A program made the translations under genes and the position numbers. Shown piece by piece: positions 33,896 to 47,295 of a stretch of DNA of 64,000 bases. The stretch's first letter is position 1. Each line of letters starts with the position of its first letter. The stretch lies in contig NC_035169.2 in assembly GCF_001659605.2 (NCBI RefSeq), positions 10,438,546-10,502,545 on the forward strand, given 5' to 3'. Source of the DNA: Manihot esculenta. Lineage: Eukaryota > Streptophyta > Magnoliopsida > Malpighiales > Euphorbiaceae. Under the pieces are notes generated by a model. It was given only the letters and a program-made list of their open reading frames with translations, was not told where the DNA came from and searched no databases.

Positions 33896-36790
33896 GCGAG
33901 GAAAATGAAATGTGAGAATAGGAATGTTGGAGACAAAAATGTAGAAATTAAAAAAATTACTAAAGATGGTAATTAAATTCCATGCAAGGAGGGAACTACT
34001 CTTGCACTGAATAGTTCACATGAAATTCCGATTTAAAAGGATGGTTACTAGCATGATGCAAGACAAAAAAAAAAACATAATTTAAAAGCAAAAATAAAGA
34101 TAATAATGCGATCCATGCAAGGAATGAGGCACTAATAATGGAAAATATAATCAAATAAAATTTTTAACTAAAGATGGTTATTTTCATTTCCGCAAGGAAA
34201 ATGGTATGAGAAATAGGTATAAAGATGATAGGAAAATAATAGATTAAGTTTTTTAAAATTAATATATAATCTCATAACAAATTTCTAGGATAAAAACGAA
34301 GGAAATTGATAATATCAATGCTATCTAGATGTTGCACATATTATATTTAATTAGATAGTGCATGTCTACTCATTATCGCAGTGAAGATGATGCTCCAAGC
34401 AAGAAACTTGTATAATTATCCATGGTGTAGATCTATGGGTTACGATATTCAAGGTAATGCTCCAAGCAAGTAACTCAGTAACGTTTTAATGTTCTGTAGA
34501 TTTTAGAGCGACTGGCCAATGGAGAATGGTCAAGAGCAATAACACCTCACCTTCCCATTGCAGCGTAGCACTGTCCTTAAACAGGGAATATAAAATTCAA
34601 TGATGACGATAGTGATTGCACCAAGACAAAGGATCTCATGCTCTTTCCATGCAACAAGGAAGTGTTCACATCATGACTGCATCTGAGCGGAGAAGGAGAA
34701 ACACATGGTTTTCTCATGCAGCGAGGCATTGTATAGGAATAAGGATGAAGATAATATGTGTTAGAATAGTAGAAAAAAAAAATATTTTCTTTAAGGAGTT
34801 AATTGCCTCCCCATATTTGTTGCAAGAGTTATAGCAATACTCCTTAAGGATACAATAAAGCTAAGAAAATCATCGACAACAATTATATATTTTTCCAGAA
34901 AAAATTTAGATTGAAAATTTAATAGAGAATAAAAAAGTATATATAGAGTTAGGAGTAACTGTTTGTGACTATCTGTTGTAATTGTGGGAGAGACCTTATC
35001 AATTTTATATTCCCTCCAAAATATCTCTCCAAAACCCTTCATGTTTAAATTAAAAGTTTTCCACAATATAAATCTTGAAAAGTCTTGTAATCTTTCTATA
35101 TGTAATTCTTTATTTTCTATTCTCACAACTTATTAAAACAAACTATTCTTATAAGAATATGGATATAATATCACCACATGCAACATGAGAGACATCTTAA
35201 CATGCACGGCTAAGAGAGGGCACTGTAATGAGAAGCGCTCATATGAGACAGAACTCTGAGCAGCAGCAATACCGCATTGCATGAAGGCGACATCATCTTG
35301 AGCCGGGGCTCAATTTGTACACATAACTAGCGGAGAAGCTCGCATAAAAAGCCTCGCGTAGCCATGAGAGAAGAACACACTGACACCATGTGGAGACCGA
35401 ACTTACGACATTGTTTTATTTAGGGATCTCAGTAGCGTGGATAACAACCTCAAGCAGATGCGTGGTGTAAATGAGGAAAAAAGCAGTCTCATTCCGCTGA
35501 TCTTTGCAACAGAGTAAAACACATGAAAAGATAACTTTATCCTATTTTATAACTATGTTAAAGAATAAAAAAAAAATAATATATTGACAATTGCAGAGTC
35601 AAAATTGGTCTCCAATTACTACTGTAGTTAGACTGTAGCAATTGGAGACTCACCTTTTTCTCGTATATATTATAACTTGAACTAGTTTTCTCACAGAAAC
35701 TGTATCATTTTGTTTTTTTTTTTTTTTTTTCAATCTCATCAAGGGTCAGTTTTTATAGGATTTAACGGAAAAAAGTTAGAAATCCAAAGAAAAATCTTGA
35801 ATATTTTTTTGAGTAGCATACTATATAATACTGTGCATAATAAATTTATAAAAAATTATTTTACATGGGTTATTTTGTTATCTAATAATAATGACAATAA
35901 GTCTATATGTTGAAGACCTTATGATTACATGAACAATTTCTAAGTAGTGTTACCTAGACCAAAGCTTATTTTTTATATGTAGGCTAATCAATAATTTTGC
36001 AATCTCTTAAATTGCTCTATCCTCGTACAATTTATTAGATATTTATGTTAAAATATTCATAACAATATTGATTTCATATATTAATTAAACTTTGATTACA
36101 CAAGAAATAACTCTAATTTATCTAATTAAACTTAGATCCATTTCAAAAAAAAAAAAAAAAAAAAACTTAGATATTTTTATATTGGTGCCTAAAGAATTCC
36201 CAAATGTCTGTAATAAATAACTCCAATTTATCTGATAGCCTCTTCATAAATAACAAAAATGAGATATATACATAGGATCCTATATCCCTAAATTTAATGG
36301 TTAAGAACTAAAGAAGAAAAAATGGGTAATTTTCACCCACCATCACTGAATTTAAGTTATTCTTTCACTGCAATCATTAAATTTTAATTTGTTTCAAAAA
36401 ATTTGTCAATGTTTAAATATTTATCTAAAATAGTCACTCGATCGAGTTTTCGACAAATTTTATGATCAAACACGTACATAATATGTCCTATGTAGCTAAA
36501 AAAAGGAAAAAAAAAAAATTTTTGTCACGTTATATGATAGAATTCTTTTATATACTATTCTCAATCGTACACTCTTTCAAATTAATCTCAAAATTCTCTT
36601 CTTTTTCTTTTTTTATTTTTCATTTTTAATTTGAAATTTCTCAATAAAGAGACAAACTCAACAATGCTAATCAAAATCTCTTTTTCATCTCGATCGTAAT
36701 TACTCAAAAATCAAATCTCTTCCTCATTCCCTCTCTCTTTTTCTCTCTCTGAAGTTTAATTACTTATGATTTTCCTTTTCTTTCTGTCTG
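33896..36790. other. intergenic stretch, no supported gene
   Basis: This region is AT-rich with short frames only. A T-run lies at about 35712-35730 and an A-run at about 36146-36165. The A-run is flanked on both sides by the word CTTAGAT. GCTCCAAGCAAG occurs twice (near 34392 and 34460). A less AT-rich block at 35180-35480 has no open frame I can recognise. Confidence 0.5.
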
Positions 36791-36805
36791 TTTCTATGTA
36801 AAATC

Positions 36806-37225
36806 ATGGCTATTTTTACACAAAGTTCATCCACTACAGCAGACCAAATCAAGCTAAGAAAACCCAAAAACAAATCCACACCATCATCAGCAAGGGAAAA
36901 AAAATCTCATTTCTATACAAGAAACAGATCTACACCCACACATCTCTCGCTTCTCCAAAACCACAATCTCCTCTATCTTCCTTTCCTCTTTCTCCACAAA
37001 TACTGTTGAGGCTACCATCAAGAAAAAGAGCACCACATTCAGAGGTTTAGGATGCACCACTGGAGCCGCACAGCAAGTGTTGGTGCCGGTAATGATACGA
37101 TCATCAGCGAAATGGGAGAGGAAGAGGGTGAAGAAAAAAAATAATTTACAGCGGCAGAAAAGAAAGAAAGATAGTATAAGGATTTGCAGGGAGAGTAACA
37201 AACCGAGCTTGCGGGTCTAGACTTT
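36806..37225 (+). pseudogene. N-terminal fragment resembling a plant RING-type E3 ligase
   Basis: Three overlapping frames together resemble the disordered N-terminus of a family of plant RING-finger proteins. They show a Lys/Ser-rich start (KLRKPKNKSTPSS, at 36806), a Ser/Phe stretch, and TIKKKSTTFRGLGCTTGAAQ followed by VMIRSSAKWERKRVKKK (37015-37135). The FRGLGC...AAQQV...IRSS.W pattern is what I recognise. The frame ends with TAG at 37217-37219. No RING domain is visible downstream. At least two frameshifts are needed. I am moderately unsure of the family name. Confidence 0.4.
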
Positions 37226-37249
37226 GAATCGATTGTATACCTTCTTCTT

Positions 37250-39420
37250 CATAAACTCCGACTCCACATACTATGAAATCCCACGGTGTGTAGAAGTCTA
37301 TCTATGAAATTCTCTAACGTAGCAAAAATTTTAAGTTTCATCAAAAAATTCTTCAAAAACTCACTCGAATTATTATTTCAAATAAATATTTAAATGTTAT
37401 AATTTTTTTAAAATAAATTGAAATTTAATAATCATAATAAAATAATAACTTAAATTTAGTTACCATTAGTAAAAATTAATAGAAAGAAAAGAAAGTATTG
37501 AGATTAAAAGGGACATCTTACCATAACTAATTCTAATCAAATGGCTGAAAAATTAAAAGTGCAAAATAAATCAAACGCTAGGAAATGAGGTGCTAAAAAA
37601 AATTTCAAATTAATCTTTTGTCTTATCCACTTTTTTAATTTTATTTTTCCTTTTTTTAAATTGAAATACTAATTTAACAAAAGAAACCATCAAAATTAAA
37701 AGTGCATAAAATTTAAACTTAATTGAAATTTGGTAAAAATTAATATTATGCAAGAAATTTTAATTAACTTAAATTTACTTGAATCTAAATTTTCAAATTA
37801 CAAATTTTAATTTTAAGTTTTTCAATTTTTTTAATTTTGTTAAATTATTTTGCCGTAGTTTTAATTTTTTTAATTTCATTTAATTACTCAGATAAAATAT
37901 AATCTTAATTTTCAATCTTTTAATTTTTTTTTCATTTCATTGAGTTACCGGTAATTAGCCTTTTATTTTGGCTAGTACTAAACTAATTACGTGACCAATT
38001 AATTTACCATTTTACCTTTATTCCCGGAAAAATACGTTTTAGTTATCTAGTCATAACAAATTAATGAATTTATTTTTTATTTTTAAATCAACACTTTTAT
38101 TTTTAAAATTTAATTTTATTAAAATTAAATATATTTTATTAAAAATGCCGTTTGTAATAAAAAAATAATCGAATTATCATTTATTAAAAATATCGTTAGT
38201 GACAGATAAAAATGACTGAATTATCCTTTTTAAAACTTAATATTTTTATTTCTGAAATTTAATTTAATATCATTAGTGACAGATAAAAATGACTGAATTA
38301 CCCTTTCTAAAACTCAATATTTTTATTTCTGAAATTTAATTCCTCTCAATTTATATGTCCCTCTCAAAGAATTGAAGGAAAAAATACGTTTTTATTCCTA
38401 AGATATTATATAGTTAATATATTTATCCCTCTATTGTTTAAATTCAACACTAAATTCATTGGAAAAATCTTCAAATTTAATCTTAAAAATAAATAAAAAT
38501 TTCAATAAATTTAATATTTAAATTTAATAAAAATAATAAAAATTTAAATATATAAAATTTAAATTATTAAAAATAAAAAAATTAAAATTCAATAAAAATT
38601 ATTTTTATAATTCCATTCACTGTCCACCACTTGTCATGTGAAAAATTTATTAAAACGTTTCTAATATTTTAAAAAGTCTATTAGTTAATTTTTCTCATTA
38701 AATATTATTAAAAAATTTAAAATATCTCTAATATAGAGGAATTAATTAGTAAATTTTTTAATAATTTAATAAATTAATTAATAATTTTTTTTTAAATTAT
38801 AAAAATTAAATAGTAAAATATTTAATAATAAATTAATATAAAACTAACTAATAAAATTTTTAAAATATTATAGATATTTTAATATATTTTTTAATTTTAA
38901 AAAACTAAATAATAAAATTTTCATACTATAAAAATTAAATAATAATTTTTTATTTTATTATTAATAAAAATATTTTTAAAATTATATTTATTTTTTAAAT
39001 AAATAAAAATTATTAACTTAATAAAAAAATTTTAAAAAAGTTACTTTAAATTTTAATAAAATTAAATCTTAAAAACAAAAATATTAAATTTTAAAAATAA
39101 AAAAATATCTATTAATTATACTATTTCTCATAAACTAAAAATTAATTTTCTCAATATTTTATTCTAGCATCCTTTTTAACATTTAGGCCTATTAACAAAA
39201 ATATCTAAAATTTATAAATTTTCAGTAAGTCTAAAATCTTTGGCATAAAATTATCTTTTTCATATTTTGCCTCAATTTCACCCAACTAAAAAATTTTTAA
39301 ACCACAGATCAGGCCTTGTGAATTATTATTAAAAGTCCATTAAATAAAAGAATTTAAACATTTTCATATTTATATTCAAAATTTTAAATATTAAATTTTA
39401 AATAATAAAACTAAATCTTT
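37250..39420. other. very AT-rich intergenic stretch
   Basis: This region is built of runs of A, T and TTAAATTT-like words, with no supported coding sequence. It holds the 77-bp tandem duplication listed separately and ends just beyond the 3' end of SF3A2. Confidence 0.6.
38194..38347. repeat. 77-bp tandem duplication
   Basis: Units start at 38194 (CGTTAGTGACAG) and 38271 (CATTAGTGACAG). They share GACAGATAAAAATGACTGAA and the AATATTTTTATTTCTGAAAT block, with a handful of substitutions. Confidence 0.75.
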
Positions 39421-39540
39421 TAAATTTATCACAGATTATCATCCATCCGCAGGATGTTCTCAGACACTAGAACAACATTCTTGCAAACACTCAGAAGGGC
39501 TATATGACCTATCCCACTGCCAAACATCTTCAGCCTGGTC

Positions 39541-40477
39541 CTACATCTGCTGGCTAGAAAAGCTTGGTGGAGGCATTGGAGGCCTACCCACCTGAGCACC
39601 GGGAGTGAAATTTGCCATTGTTCCACTGCCACCAGGCGGAGGTGGTGGAGCAGGTGGAGTTCCCCCTGGAGGCATAGGCCTAGGACCATTTGTCATGGGA
39701 GGTGGAGGAGGGGGTAATGATCCAGGCATTGGTGGCGGAGGTGGTCTAGATCCTGCTGGTAGTCCTTGTGATGGAGGTGGTGGAGGAGGTGGAGCTTGGG
39801 GAGGTGGTGGCAAAGACCTCGGTGGGACACCAGGAGCTCCTGTGCCATTTGCTGCAGGCGCAGATTGAGGTTTGTTTGCCTCTGGAGGCTTGGTTTTGAA
39901 ATATAACTGCAACTGCATGCAAGGTAAACATTTCAAGTCAGAGATCGACGGTAAATAGAATATGCTCTCATTATCCTCAAAGAAACCAGAGTAGAAACTA
40001 ATTTGGTAGGAACTGAACTGTAGTAAACAAAGGGAGAATAAAAACAAGACTAGAACCCATGTTTAGCAAGCCACAACTAATAAAACCACTTGGAATAAGC
40101 CAACACTTCTCTAACATGAAAAGAAGAGTCCCAAGGCTAAACAATCAAAATAAAACAAGTGAAAATAGTAGAGCAAAAAGAAAAGACTAACCGTAAACAT
40201 CTTTGAGTCAGGATCCCAATGTGAGAAGAACTTTGGAGTGGACTTATCAATTTCAGTGCTCGGAACCTGCAATTACAAGAGGATAAATATTGCTTAAACT
40301 CACCATAGTAGTAAAATCAAAAGAATATATTTAACTTCCATCAATGTACCTTGAAAGCAATGATCTCATAAGGTTCAGCAGCAAATAAAAGATATTGGTA
40401 TCTCTTGTCATACGGCTGTACTTTCTGCATCCAAACCAATTTAAAACATGTTATAAATATTTCAATAAAGTGAAAAC

Positions 40478-40518
<41 letters not shown>

Positions 40519-42411
40519 AAGAGATTCAAGCAAATTGTATATAAATAGCATGGGTGCGTTGAAATTTAAGTGCAAGCATGATTTAAAAAAAATTGTAAAT
40601 GAAGTACCCAAGAGGAACGCATACCTGCTCAAAAGATGACATAAATCGGTGTCTCGGCTTTGTATTGTCTTCTATCTCAGGATATTCAATCTGTTAAGGA
40701 CATAACAAAATTGTTATCATAATCTGCTCTACAGCTCAATAACCAGAAAGAGAATGAGATAAAATATTTTTTTTAAAAAAAAAAAAACACCTACCTGGAA
40801 GAGAAGAGATCGCTGCTTTGTCTCTGGATCAAATTGCTTTGTAACCCGATACCCGGGCCTCCCAATTTTGACTGCACACGAACCAAAAGGTTAAAGGACA
40901 CATTCTTTAGTTTATGATACACAGTGCTGCCTTGTATCTCACAGAACATGGTAAAATTTCTTTAAAACAAATGGAAGACAAAATACTAAAAAACTAGTTC
41001 CAATCAACACCAACAAATATAAGTCACATGTCTTTTCGAAGTACATATGCACAATATTTTGGCTTAAGAGCAGAACTCCGCTAGTTTGATTCTAAACAAG
41101 TCACATACACACTCATTTTGGGGAAAAAGATATACTCAGACTTGTTAGTTCAAATATTAAGGACCAAACAAAGTTCACCAATCAACCACAACTTCATCTG
41201 ATCTTAGATTAATATATAAACAATGTTTAAATCAACAAAATAATTAAAGGAATCAAGTGCGATTAGTCCTCAATGCAGGAAAAGGTGCACAACTCAAAGT
41301 TCCTACTAAAGAATTCATATAGACCATATTTTGCCTAAAGAGCAAGGACATCAATACAAACCGCCACAAGAAAGCAGTTTGATTTTGGAGGCATTGCAAA
41401 ACTCCATACTATTCAAATCCACCAAACAAGTAAATCCTGATTTTGGCTACTAGCCCATACAAAAATTGCATTCCAGCACTTCCAGTTCCAGCTTCAAGCA
41501 AAACCAAAGAGGACAAATTTTATACCTAATCATGCAACGGAAGAACATCATAAAATCCCTAAAAGCCCATTCCAGTTGTACAGCAAATTTCAAACTCAAA
41601 GCACCTAAGACCACTTCAATGATCAACTCTAGCTTCATTTTTCCTTTTCACATGCTATAATGCAACCCTAATCCTTAATAGCATGAACAAAGACATCCAT
41701 CCAACAAATAAACTTGGATTCATGGGTTCCAGCCTATGCTGCTAAATAAATCCAAAGTCAAATAAAGCCCATTTACTTTCAAATCATCATCACATAAATT
41801 CCAGCAAAAATATAACCATCAACAACAACAATAATTGAGCAGAAATTTATTACCAATTTCATAGAAACCAAACTTTACCAATGTAAGTATGGCCACTAAT
41901 TGTCAAAACTGCCCATTATTTGTCAAAACCCTAATTAAAGAAGTAAAACAGTAGAAAACAGATCCAAACAAAAATACGAAAGTAGGAACTTGCCTGTTTT
42001 GCGAATGTTAACTTTGCGCTTGTTGGGCTGGGGGAGAGCGGGAGCCTCCTTGGCCTCACGAGCAGCTCTCTTGGCCAAATTGGTCTGATGTCGCTTCCCT
42101 TGAGTGTGAGCCAAATAGTTCCCTTCATTGTTGTGTAAAGTCAGACACAGCTTACACTCATAGCTACAAAAAATACAAAACTCGAACAAAAATGGCGTCA
42201 ATAACAAACAAACACTAGAAGAAGATTATAGAGATACAGATAGGTCTGCATATACATACCTCCCAAGGTGGTTGCGCATAAAATAGGGATCCTTAGCAAG
42301 ATCGATGGTCTCAAGTGCGAGCCGACGAAGACGCTCGCGTCGGTCAATAGCCTCATTCTGGGCCGAGGCGGCGCCACCGCTGCCCGGTTTCGAGCCCCAG
42401 TCTCTGTCCAT
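39541..42411 (-). CDS. SF3A2: splicing factor 3A subunit 2 (SAP62)
   Basis: This is the SF3a component of the U2 snRNP, acting in branch-site recognition during pre-mRNA splicing in the nucleus. Seven exons read 42411-42260, 42163-41994, 40871-40795, 40690-40625, 40424-40350, 40266-40192 and 39912-39541. They total 987 bp, or 328 residues plus stop. The N-terminus is MDRDWGSKPGSGG. The matrin-type C2H2 zinc finger is YECKLCLTLHNNEGNYLAHTQGKRH (in two parts: YECKLCLTLH and YLAHTQGKRH), about residues 51-75. The conserved central part follows (KIGRPGYRVTKQFD, YPEIEDNTKPRHRFMSSFEQ, PYDKRYQYLLFAAEPYEIIAFK, FFSHWDPDSKMFTLQLYFK). The C-terminal 110 residues are a Pro/Gly-rich tail, as in other plant SAP62. 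Intron 2 uses a GC donor (CAG|GCAAGT, at 41993-41988); the others are GT-AG. All exons join without frame conflict. A Gly-rich plus-strand shadow frame over the tail is not a gene. Confidence 0.96.
40480..40514. repeat. (AT)n microsatellite in an SF3A2 intron
   Basis: About 35 bp of AT dinucleotides, with one C interruption, lie in the intron between exons 4 and 5. Confidence 0.9.
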
Positions 42412-42639
42412 GATTTATCCCTCCCTCGTCTCTCTCCCTGTCTGTATACTGTATTCGTCTCTCTGGGAACTGATAAGGAGTGCGGCCTTCGTCAAATATT
42501 TAAGTCTCCGCTGAAAGGATCTTAAAGGAGCCCAATTTTCAGGCCCTTCTAGTCCTCGTCCAATCCCAATCTCAAGGCCCATTTCGAAATCATTCTTTTT
42601 GTTTATCCTTTCAATTTTTTAATAATTTATGATAGATGT

Positions 42640-43020
42640 TCGGTTCAAATCGAAAAATCGAATGAATTAAATTAATTTAAAATTGATTTAATTTTTTATT
42701 TATTTTAATTTGATTTGATTTTTAATTTTAAAAATTTTAATTATTTCGATTCGGTTCGATTTTAATAAAAAAATTAAACTAAATCAATAAGCGATAATAA
42801 TATATAATTTTTAATAATATGTAGAAATTTGATTATTAAGATTAAAATATTTTAATTAAATTTTAAAATATTAAAAATAAAATATTAAAAATAAAAAATT
42901 TATTAAAAATTCAAATCGAATCGAATCAAACTGAATTAGACCGATTCAATTCGATTCAGATTCTAATTAAAATCAATTCAATTTAATTTTTATAAATACT
43001 AAAATTTTAATTTTTAATTT
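42640..43020. repeat. AT-rich dispersed repeat upstream of SF3A2
   Basis: This copy has the same word order as the copy at 7425-7800, including ATTTCGATTCGGTTCGATTT, TTAATAAAAAAATTAAA, and TCAAATCGAATCGAATC near 42910. It starts with a GGTTCAAATCGAAAAATCG block. It is probably a member of the same dispersed family, with no coding content and no defined termini. Confidence 0.5.
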
Positions 43021-43825
43021 ATTTAATTTTAAATTCAACCCACGAAAATATTAATCCAAACCACACTAATTTTACCAACCGGAAATGGGAACCTTCCATA
43101 ATGGGTCTTGCTAAATTTTAAACCAACATTTATTTTCACTAGGAAACAATTTGTGGACTTGTGGGCTCTCCTTCGATGATTGCTATGCAAATTTAAATAT
43201 ATGAATAAAAAAATCCACATGCCAATGATAGTGTCTAATTGTTATTTTGAAAATGATGTATAATTTTATTTTAATTAAAATAAATTATTTTTTTTCATCG
43301 TAACCTCAAAAAGTTAAAAAATAGTTATAAATTATTTGTTTAGTAAAGTAAAATTAAGATAAAACATATATTATTTAAAAAAAAAAATAAACGAATTGTT
43401 ATATGCATTATTTTCCATATTAAAGGCAATTTTCACGAGCCCAATTCAAAACAATATTTTTTTTTTTTTCAAAAAAAACTAACCGCTATATTTGATCAAC
43501 ACTGAAATTAAAAACGTAATCATGGAAGCCGGTCCTCCTAAGCTTCCACTAAAGTTTATTCATTTCAATTCCAGCCAGCCCTGGAAACCACCCCTGACCA
43601 CCCCTTTTGACCGGAGCGTGTATCATACGCACTTACACACCAGCTTGAAAGATAACATGAGTCCAAAAGGTGGGACCAGGGAGGACATGAAAAAACGGCA
43701 TCGCATCTTATGTATAGAGTACAGGGAAGAGAAGTAAAGCATAACGTTGGTGTCGGGTGTTCCTCTGCACTTAGCCGTTTTCCTTTGCTTTTCTCTGTCA
43801 AAAAAACCAATCTTGATGCCCATTA

Positions 43826-43862
43826 TCTCTCTCTTTCTCTCTCTCGCTTTATATAGCACACA
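43826..43862 (+). promoter_or_regulatory. probable core promoter of RABC2A (CT-rich tract and TATA box)
   Basis: A CTCTCT-type pyrimidine tract is followed by TTTATATAGC (TATA core 43849-43855), about 210 bp upstream of the RABC2A start codon. Plant core promoters often combine a TATA box with such Y-patches. The interval 43021-43825 shows nothing else recognisable. Confidence 0.5.
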
Positions 43863-44064
43863 TTTCTTTTTCACTGTACTTTAGGAGGGAGAAACAAGAC
43901 CGAGCAGTCCTGATCATCATTAAAGACAACACATTCACAGAGATTCGAGAGCATAAGAGTTTTTAGTTTGAATTTTCTTTGAAAACCCAGAAAAGGGATA
44001 TAAAAAAAGAGAGACCTTGTTTGCTTTTTCTTAAACAAAAAAAAGTTTTGTTTGGGATTGAATA

Positions 44065-46854
44065 ATGGGATCATCTGCAGGGCAAGGCAGTGGTTTTGAT
44101 CTCTCATTCAAGATCTTGTTGATCGGTGATTCTGGGGTTGGTAAAAGCAGTCTTCTTGTCAGTTTTATTTCCAGCTCTGTAGAGGATCTTTCCCCCACCA
44201 TTGGTACTAAAATTCTTATCCACTCCTTTGAATTTCTCTTACTTCTTGTCTCCATGGATGCTTAGTTTGCAAGCTGGTTTAATGCTTTTGGATCTCTTTT
44301 CAGCTGAAAAGCATCTGACTATATGGGTTTTGATGGGTTTAGCTTATCTTAGTTGCTCTTCATTTTTATTCATTATGAGAGATGTGTATCTGTAAGCAAA
44401 TGTCCTGCTTCTGAACCTTGTATCTACATAAAATGGAAAAAAAATTAAAGGGGAGTTGCATGTTGCTTCTTAATTGATTAATACAGCTGAAATGTCGAAT
44501 GCTCTGATATGATTTTACTTTGTGTCAAGGTGTGGATTTTAAGATCAAGCAGCTAATAGTAGGTGGGAAGCGATTGAAGCTTACAATTTGGGATACTGGT
44601 ACTTCATCTGTCAACTACTCATCTTTCCTTTTAAATTTTACATTTCTATCCTCAAAAGTGAGTGATGAAGCCTGCATAGTCAAAATATTTTCAAATATCT
44701 TTTACCAGTCAGTAAGTTTGCCATCAATGCAACAGTGGGATATTCAAAGTAAAAGAAAAGTATGAGGAGCTGTTCATTCAAAAGAAGTCAGAGGGTGGCT
44801 TGTGATAACTTCACCTTTTCCAACTCTTTTATAGCCAATTGTTTTGACTTTAATATGTCAGATCCACTTAGTGATAACTTTGACATTCATACTGGTGCTG
44901 GTGCCTCCTTTTTTATTGTTTTTCTTTTTTCTGCTTTTCTTTGAGACTGGAATTTTATTATGCATAACTGATTTGGAAAATACCATGTATTTTGCAGCTG
45001 GACAAGAGAGATTCAGAACATTAACAAGCTCTTATTATAGAAATGCACAAGGAATCATGCTTGGTATGCTACCTACATTATCCCCTTGTTTGGAATAAAA
45101 AATTTCACAACAATTCAATCTAATTCATTTATTTTCTATCAAATTTTCGTTTGGAATGAAATAATTCATTTCCTTTTTAACTTACAAAATTTTCATTTTC
45201 GAATAAAATGAAATCATACATGATTTTGTTAGAATTCATTTCAATTCTTTTCTTGCAAAATGAATCGTGCCAAACGGGGGGTCTAAGTTCAGGTTGAGAG
45301 TGTAATATTTGTTGCAACTGATGTATTATCATGACTTGGTATTAGCGCTAATTCCTTGTAGATCACAGAACTGTGTGAAGTAACAATATTAGATGATAGC
45401 TCTAGCATCAGGTTGATATTTTCAGATGACACCTATTAATTAATATTAAAATAATTGTATATTGGAATATATTTATGCTGAATAATAAAAAATTTTGCTG
45501 CCGTGTCAAACATGGAGAATGCTTTACAGAGTGCTTCTGCTTATAGTTCTTTCTACTTTAACAGAATATGCATTATTAAATTAAAGCAATGCTTATAGAA
45601 ATGATTATTATCCCAATATAGTTGGCATCAAGACTTTTCACAAAATTTAAAATAACAAATTAAGAAAAAGGTTTCTTGGGGGTAGCTTGCAGGAATCAGG
45701 GAACTGATCTTCTATTATGCTACTAATTTTGGTCATCTTATTGTTCATACAAGCACGTCATTGTGCGAGGCTGCATTAATGCTTTGATGTTGATAATTTG
45801 GTTCATGGACATGCTACTGTCTAAAATTTCCACTGTTATGTGCCAATGAAAACTGTTGTTGGATTATGTTTGTAACATGTTCTGATATATGCATGAACAT
45901 GCAAAGAATAATCAGATGTCTGCTGTTATTGCAGTTTATGATGTGACACGGAGAGAAACCTTTACAAACTTATCAGATGTGTGGGCTAAAGAAGTTGACC
46001 TCTACTGCACAAATAAAGACTGTGTGAAGATGCTTGTTGGAAATAAAGTTGATATAGTATGTCTTAATTCTTTGTTCAATAGTGTAATCACATGGAGGAC
46101 TAATATATCGTCTAATGAAGTTTTCACTTCGATTCAAATAGAACTCATTTTTAATACGTCTTACTTTAGCAGAAAGTCCTACTGAACCAGCAACATCCAT
46201 GTATAGATAATATTGAAACTTCATTCATGCAATACAATTACTTGGGAAAAATGGGCAAAGTGAGGCTTCTCCTATTGGCTGACATTCTTGTTCTATTTGT
46301 GTATGATTTCAGGAGTCTGAAGGGGTTGTAAGTAAAGAAGAGGGAATGGGTCTTGCAAAAGAGCATGGATGTACATTTCTTGAATGTAGTGCTAAAACCA
46401 GACAAAATGTAGAGCAATGCTTTGAAGAACTGGCACTCAAGGTACTCTTTACTCTTTTCAGATAACGTAAAATGTATGCTAAAGTAACATATTTGCATAT
46501 GGATGCAAGGAATTTTATGATATGATCTCACCATATTTTCACTAAGAATTGTCTCGATTGGAGAAGTATACTATCCAAAATTGAATAAAGTTGAAATTTG
46601 TATGCTTTTCTCAGTGGATGTGTAGCGTGTAGTACCGAAACAGCGAAACCTCAAGTTGATGACTTTAGAAACATAATGGTACTAAGTTATTAAAGATGTA
46701 TGAATTAGTTATTCCTGTATTTGCCTTGCAGATAATGGAAATTCCTAGTCTTTTGGAAGAAGGATCTAGTGCAGTGAAGAGAAATATTTTAAAGCAGAAA
46801 CAGGAAAACCAATCACCTCCTTCTAAATATAGTGGAGGTTGTTGCTCCTCATAA
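44065..46854 (+). CDS. RABC2A: Ras-related GTPase RABC2a (Rab18 class)
   Basis: This is a small GTPase of the plant RABC (Rab18-like) class, a membrane-anchored switch for vesicle and organelle targeting. Six exons read 44065-44203, 44530-44598, 44998-45063, 45935-46056, 46313-46441 and 46732-46854. They sum to 648 bp, or 215 residues plus stop, as expected for a Rab. The nucleotide-binding boxes are intact: GDSGVGKS (P-loop, about residue 21), SPTIGVDFK (switch I), WDTAGQE (switch II), NKVD (G4) and ECSAK (G5). The C-terminus GGCCSS carries the paired cysteines for geranylgeranylation. The RABC2-type words VSFISSSVEDL and EGSSAVKRNILKQK favour RABC2A over RABC1. All introns are GT-AG. The start is the first ATG, in context AATAATGGG. 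A decayed extra copy of exon 5 lies about 5.8 kb downstream of the real exon. Confidence 0.95.
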
Positions 46855-47295
46855 GCTGCAAGAAGCAGATGGCATGTACAATGAGTTTCCACCACACACC
46901 ATGAACAGATCATGTATATGATAATTGCTCTGCTTGTTTTGTTTCTTGCTGTGTTCTTTTACTGCCACCATTATTGCGGCCGCGGGAGTTGCGTTGCTCG
47001 TTTGTATCATTCTGGGAATACAGGCATTCAAACAACATCCATTAGCTTATGTATATTTGTTTGCGTTTGTTTTTGTTGGTCAATATTCACAGCTCTTGTT
47101 GCAAGAACATAATTTATTCTATTCTATTCTATTGGTTTAAATTAATGTGCTTTTTTATTCTATCCCCATTTCTTCTGTGTCCATAACTTTCAAGTGGGAA
47201 CCTTAATTTTTGCACATATTTCATGAAAAGACCCTTCATGCAGCGTGAGAAACAATGCTTGTATAAGAAATAATATTCCCTGGATAGAAAAACTG

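Noticed and set aside
32816..35700. Autonomous Helitron
   Set aside because: An RPA-like fragment alone is not enough. No Rep/helicase coding and no Helitron termini were found.
39605..39868. Plus-strand Gly-rich frame over the end of SF3A2
   Set aside because: It is the exact complement of the Pro-rich SF3A2 tail. The minus strand has the full exon structure.
43492..43874. Short frames upstream of RABC2A on both strands
   Set aside because: No conserved motif is present, and they overlap the promoter and 5' flank.
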